In this document: positions 6,796 to 7,800 of the stretch, piece by piece
How the letters are laid out: each line of letters begins with the position of its first letter
Numbering within the stretch: the stretch's first letter is position 1
Source: an uncultured Bacteroidales bacterium
GTDB taxonomy: Bacteria > Bacteroidota > Bacteroidia > Bacteroidales > Paludibacteraceae
Assembly (NCBI GenBank): GCA_937901025.1
Contig: CALCGR010000007.1
Span: 1 to 7,800, forward strand
Direction of reading: 5' to 3'
DNA: 7,800 bases
The notes under the pieces: model-generated
Databases searched by the model: none
What the model saw: the letters and a program-made list of their open reading frames with translations, nothing else
What the model was told of the DNA's origin: nothing
Made by a program: the position numbers and the translations under genes

Positions 6796-7233
6796 ATGAA
6801 GAAGTTTTTATTTATTGCTTTATGCGCAATGTCTTTATCCGCTTGCGCTGATGATTCCAAAGTGATTACGTTTGACGAACTGCCCGCTACGGCACAGACA
6901 CTGCTGTTGCAATATGTCCAGGCACAAGATATTATGATTGTGACCCAAGAAGGCATCGGATTCTGGGCTGACTACGATGTGGTAACGAAAGACCAAACTC
7001 AATGGAGTTTTGAGTCAGATGGTTCTTTGGAAAGTGTAAGGGTATTTACGGGAGTGCCGAGTGCCCTCGTTCCTGCGCCTGTTCAGGCTACGGTGGAGAA
7101 GATGTATCCTGACGCCATCATTGTTAAGTATAGTATTGACAAGGATGATCGTGAACAGGATGTAGAACTGAACAACCGCATCGAATTGACCTTCACCCTC
7201 AATGGTGCCTTGAAAGAAGTGGATGTAGATTAA
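6796..7233 (+). CDS. PepSY-like (PF11396-type) lipoprotein
   Basis: The 145-residue protein starts with a lipoprotein signal: MKK, a hydrophobic run, then the lipobox LSAC with Cys17 as the predicted lipidated residue, so it should reside in the cell envelope. Ala-Asp-Asp follows the cysteine; acidic residues here resemble the Bacteroidetes surface-export signal, so outer-face exposure is possible. The mature part looks like two copies of a small alpha/beta unit. The first has ELPATAQTLLLQYV (28-41) and ends WSFESDGSLESVRV (70-83). The second has LVPAPVQATVEKMYP (91-105) and ends LTFTLNGALKEVDVD (131-145). This fits the PepSY-like, putative beta-lactamase-inhibitor-like family common in Bacteroidetes, whose role is unknown. 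AAGGA ends two bases before the ATG, too close for a standard Shine-Dalgarno sequence. The 27-base gap from the transporter suggests the same operon. Family call is by pattern, not by search. Confidence 0.8.
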   Translation: MKKFLFIALCAMSLSACADDSKVITFDELPATAQTLLLQYVQAQDIMIVTQEGIGFWADYDVVTKDQTQWSFESDGSLESVRVFTGVPSALVPAPVQATVEKMYPDAIIVKYSIDKDDREQDVELNNRIELTFTLNGALKEVDVD

Positions 7234-7348
7234 ATGTCTAAATATAAAATATACAAAATATCATTTTTTAGAAGAAAAGTGTAAAAATATTTGCATATAT
7301 CAAAAAAAAGCAGTACCTTTGCATCGTCAAACAAACAAAACAAGCATT
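7234..7348. other. A/T-rich intergenic region before hicA
   Basis: These 115 bases are strongly A/T-rich and non-coding. No clear intrinsic terminator for the upstream operon is visible. The second half contains the hicA promoter described separately. The abrupt fall in GC marks the border between the core-like genes and the toxin-antitoxin module. Confidence 0.6.
7290..7321 (+). promoter_or_regulatory. Bacteroidetes-type promoter for hicAB
   Basis: TTTG (7290-7293) and TACCTTTG (7314-7321) are separated by 20 bases, matching -33 TTTG / -7 TAnnTTTG. The predicted transcription start is near 7328, about 20 bases before the hicA ATG. This also excludes the alternative TTG start at 7319, which lies within the -7 box. 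HicB-type antitoxins usually repress their own promoter; no clear operator repeat is seen next to the boxes. Confidence 0.75.
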
Positions 7349-7537
7349 ATGAAGACAAACGAATTTGTAGGATTCATTAAAAAGAACGGATGGGAGTTGT
7401 TAAGAAGCGGTTCAAGACACGACATCTATTACAACCCAAACAAACCAAATTCTCAAGTTTCAATTCCAAGGCACGGTTCGAAAGAGATGCCAACAGGAAC
7501 AGTAGAAGCAATCAAGCGAGAGGCGGGGATTAAATAA
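7349..7537 (+). CDS. hicA: HicA-type mRNA interferase toxin
   Basis: HicA toxins cleave mRNA and stop growth unless bound by HicB. The 62-residue protein has the small double-stranded-RNA-binding-like fold pattern of the family (PF07927): an N-terminal helix (NEFVGFIKKNGWELL), then GSRHDIYYNP (21-30) with the probable catalytic His24, a strand ending VSIPRHG (37-43), and the conserved tail KEMPTGTVEAIKREAGI (45-61). Length is typical. The ATG at 7349 lies about 20 bases after the predicted transcription start and opens MKTNEFVG; a longer frame from a TTG at 7319 would begin inside the promoter. Codon use is A/T-rich with AGA arginine codons, unlike the upstream genes, suggesting transfer. hicB follows 47 bases downstream, giving the usual toxin-first order of hicAB. 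Confidence 0.93.
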   Translation: MKTNEFVGFIKKNGWELLRSGSRHDIYYNPNKPNSQVSIPRHGSKEMPTGTVEAIKREAGIK

Positions 7538-7543
7538 CCCGCC
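7522..7543 (+). other. GC hairpin across the hicA stop codon
   Basis: GGCGGG (7522-7527) pairs perfectly with CCCGCC (7538-7543) around a 10-base loop that contains the hicA stop codon. The hairpin is followed by an A-run, not a T-run, so it is not a standard intrinsic terminator. It is strikingly GC-rich for this A/T-rich module and could limit read-through or protect the mRNA between toxin and antitoxin. Function is inferred only. Confidence 0.5.
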
Positions 7544-7558
7544 AATCGCAAAAAAAAT

Positions 7559-7588
7559 ATGAAAATCAAGAAAGGGTTATCACTATGA
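7559..7588 (+). other. Possible 9-codon leader ORF overlapping the hicB start (ATGA)
   Basis: An ATG at 7559 opens a frame of nine codons (MKIKKGLSL) whose TGA stop at 7586-7588 overlaps the hicB ATG at 7585-7587 as ATGA. This arrangement is typical of translational coupling. The AAGAAAGGG stretch at 7568-7576 inside it could also serve as the ribosome-binding sequence for hicB, eight bases before its ATG. A chance ORF this short is likely enough to keep confidence low. Confidence 0.35.
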
Positions 7589-7800
7589 AAAAAGTAATTG
7601 TAAGAGTAGAACGCGGTAAGGACGGCTACTATTGGTTAAATAGTCAGGATTTGCAAAATGTATTGGTTGGTAATGGTCAAACATTACAAGAAGCCAAGGA
7701 GGATTTTGCAGCTTCGTATGAAGAAATGAAATTGAGTTATATAGAGAACAACAAACCTGTTCCTGAAGAACTCGTAGATTTGGAATTTGAGTTCAAATAT
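7585..7800 (+). CDS. hicB: HicB-type antitoxin, N-terminal part (cut by window edge)
   Basis: Translation from the ATG at 7585 gives 72 residues that stay open to the right edge. It begins MKKVIVRVERGKDGYYWLNS and contains GNGQTLQEAKEDFAASYEEM (29-48). This is the pattern of the HicB partial RNase-H fold: a first beta strand, a DG(Y)YW turn, then G-x-G-x-T-x-x-EA before the first long helix. HicB binds HicA, blocks its active site and usually represses the operon through a C-terminal helix-turn-helix or ribbon-helix-helix; that part is outside the window. It lies 47 bases behind hicA in the same orientation. Base composition matches hicA and differs from the genes to the left. Confidence 0.88.
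   Translation, partial: MKKVIVRVERGKDGYYWLNSQDLQNVLVGNGQTLQEAKEDFAASYEEMKLSYIENNKPVPEELVDLEFEFKY

Noticed and set aside
7234..7289. Intrinsic terminator after the lipoprotein gene
   Set aside because: The sequence is A/T-rich but shows no stable GC stem followed by a T-run.
7319..7348. Upstream TTG start extending HicA by ten residues
   Set aside because: The TTG lies in the -7 box of the promoter, upstream of the expected transcript start, and the extra residues match nothing in HicA proteins.

Overview
The window looks like chromosomal DNA from a member of the Bacteroidales. Three promoters match the Bacteroidetes form (a -33 TTTG, then 19-20 bases, then a -7 TAnnTTTG). Most start codons lack a Shine-Dalgarno sequence and sit in an A/T-rich context. 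The proteins (long PpdK, rubrerythrin, Na/Pi-cotransporter with PhoU tail, PepSY-like lipoprotein, HicAB) fit an anaerobic, probably host-associated Bacteroidetes. The genus cannot be read from the sequence.

Layout. Positions 1-160 hold no convincing gene. They are GC-rich, dense in inverted repeats, and carry a short 9-bp tandem repeat next to the following stop codon. On the minus strand, read from 4370 down to 161, are ppdK (pyruvate, phosphate dikinase) and, 28 bases downstream, one 483-residue ORF. That ORF joins the catalytic N-terminal domain of TilS (tRNA-Ile lysidine synthase) to a complete-looking AroE (shikimate dehydrogenase). The intergenic region 4371-4506 carries two overlapping, mirror-image divergent promoters. 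On the plus strand follow rubrerythrin (4507-5052), a Na/Pi-cotransporter family protein (5071-6768) and a PepSY-like lipoprotein (6796-7233), spaced closely enough to be one transcription unit. After an A/T-rich gap with its own promoter, a HicA toxin (7349-7537) and the first 72 codons of a HicB antitoxin (7585 to the right edge) form a toxin-antitoxin module. Its base and codon use is more A/T-rich than the rest.

The most unusual object is the TilS-AroE ORF. The TilS tRNA-recognition C-terminal domains are absent and AroE begins where they should start. Two unrelated simple tandem repeats, a 7-bp one in the TilS half and a 16/17-bp one in the AroE half, lie inside the reading frame and are translated. 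Each sits in a variable loop or helix between conserved motifs, so the catalytic motifs survive. The 16/17-bp array mixes unit lengths so that its total (66 bases) keeps the frame; gain or loss of one unit would break it.

Working together: PpdK interconverts PEP and pyruvate, and PEP is also a precursor of the shikimate pathway that AroE serves, so a ppdK-aroE transcription unit has some metabolic logic. Rubrerythrin detoxifies peroxide in an anaerobe. The Na/Pi-family protein handles phosphate or a related anion. HicAB is an accessory module probably acquired separately.
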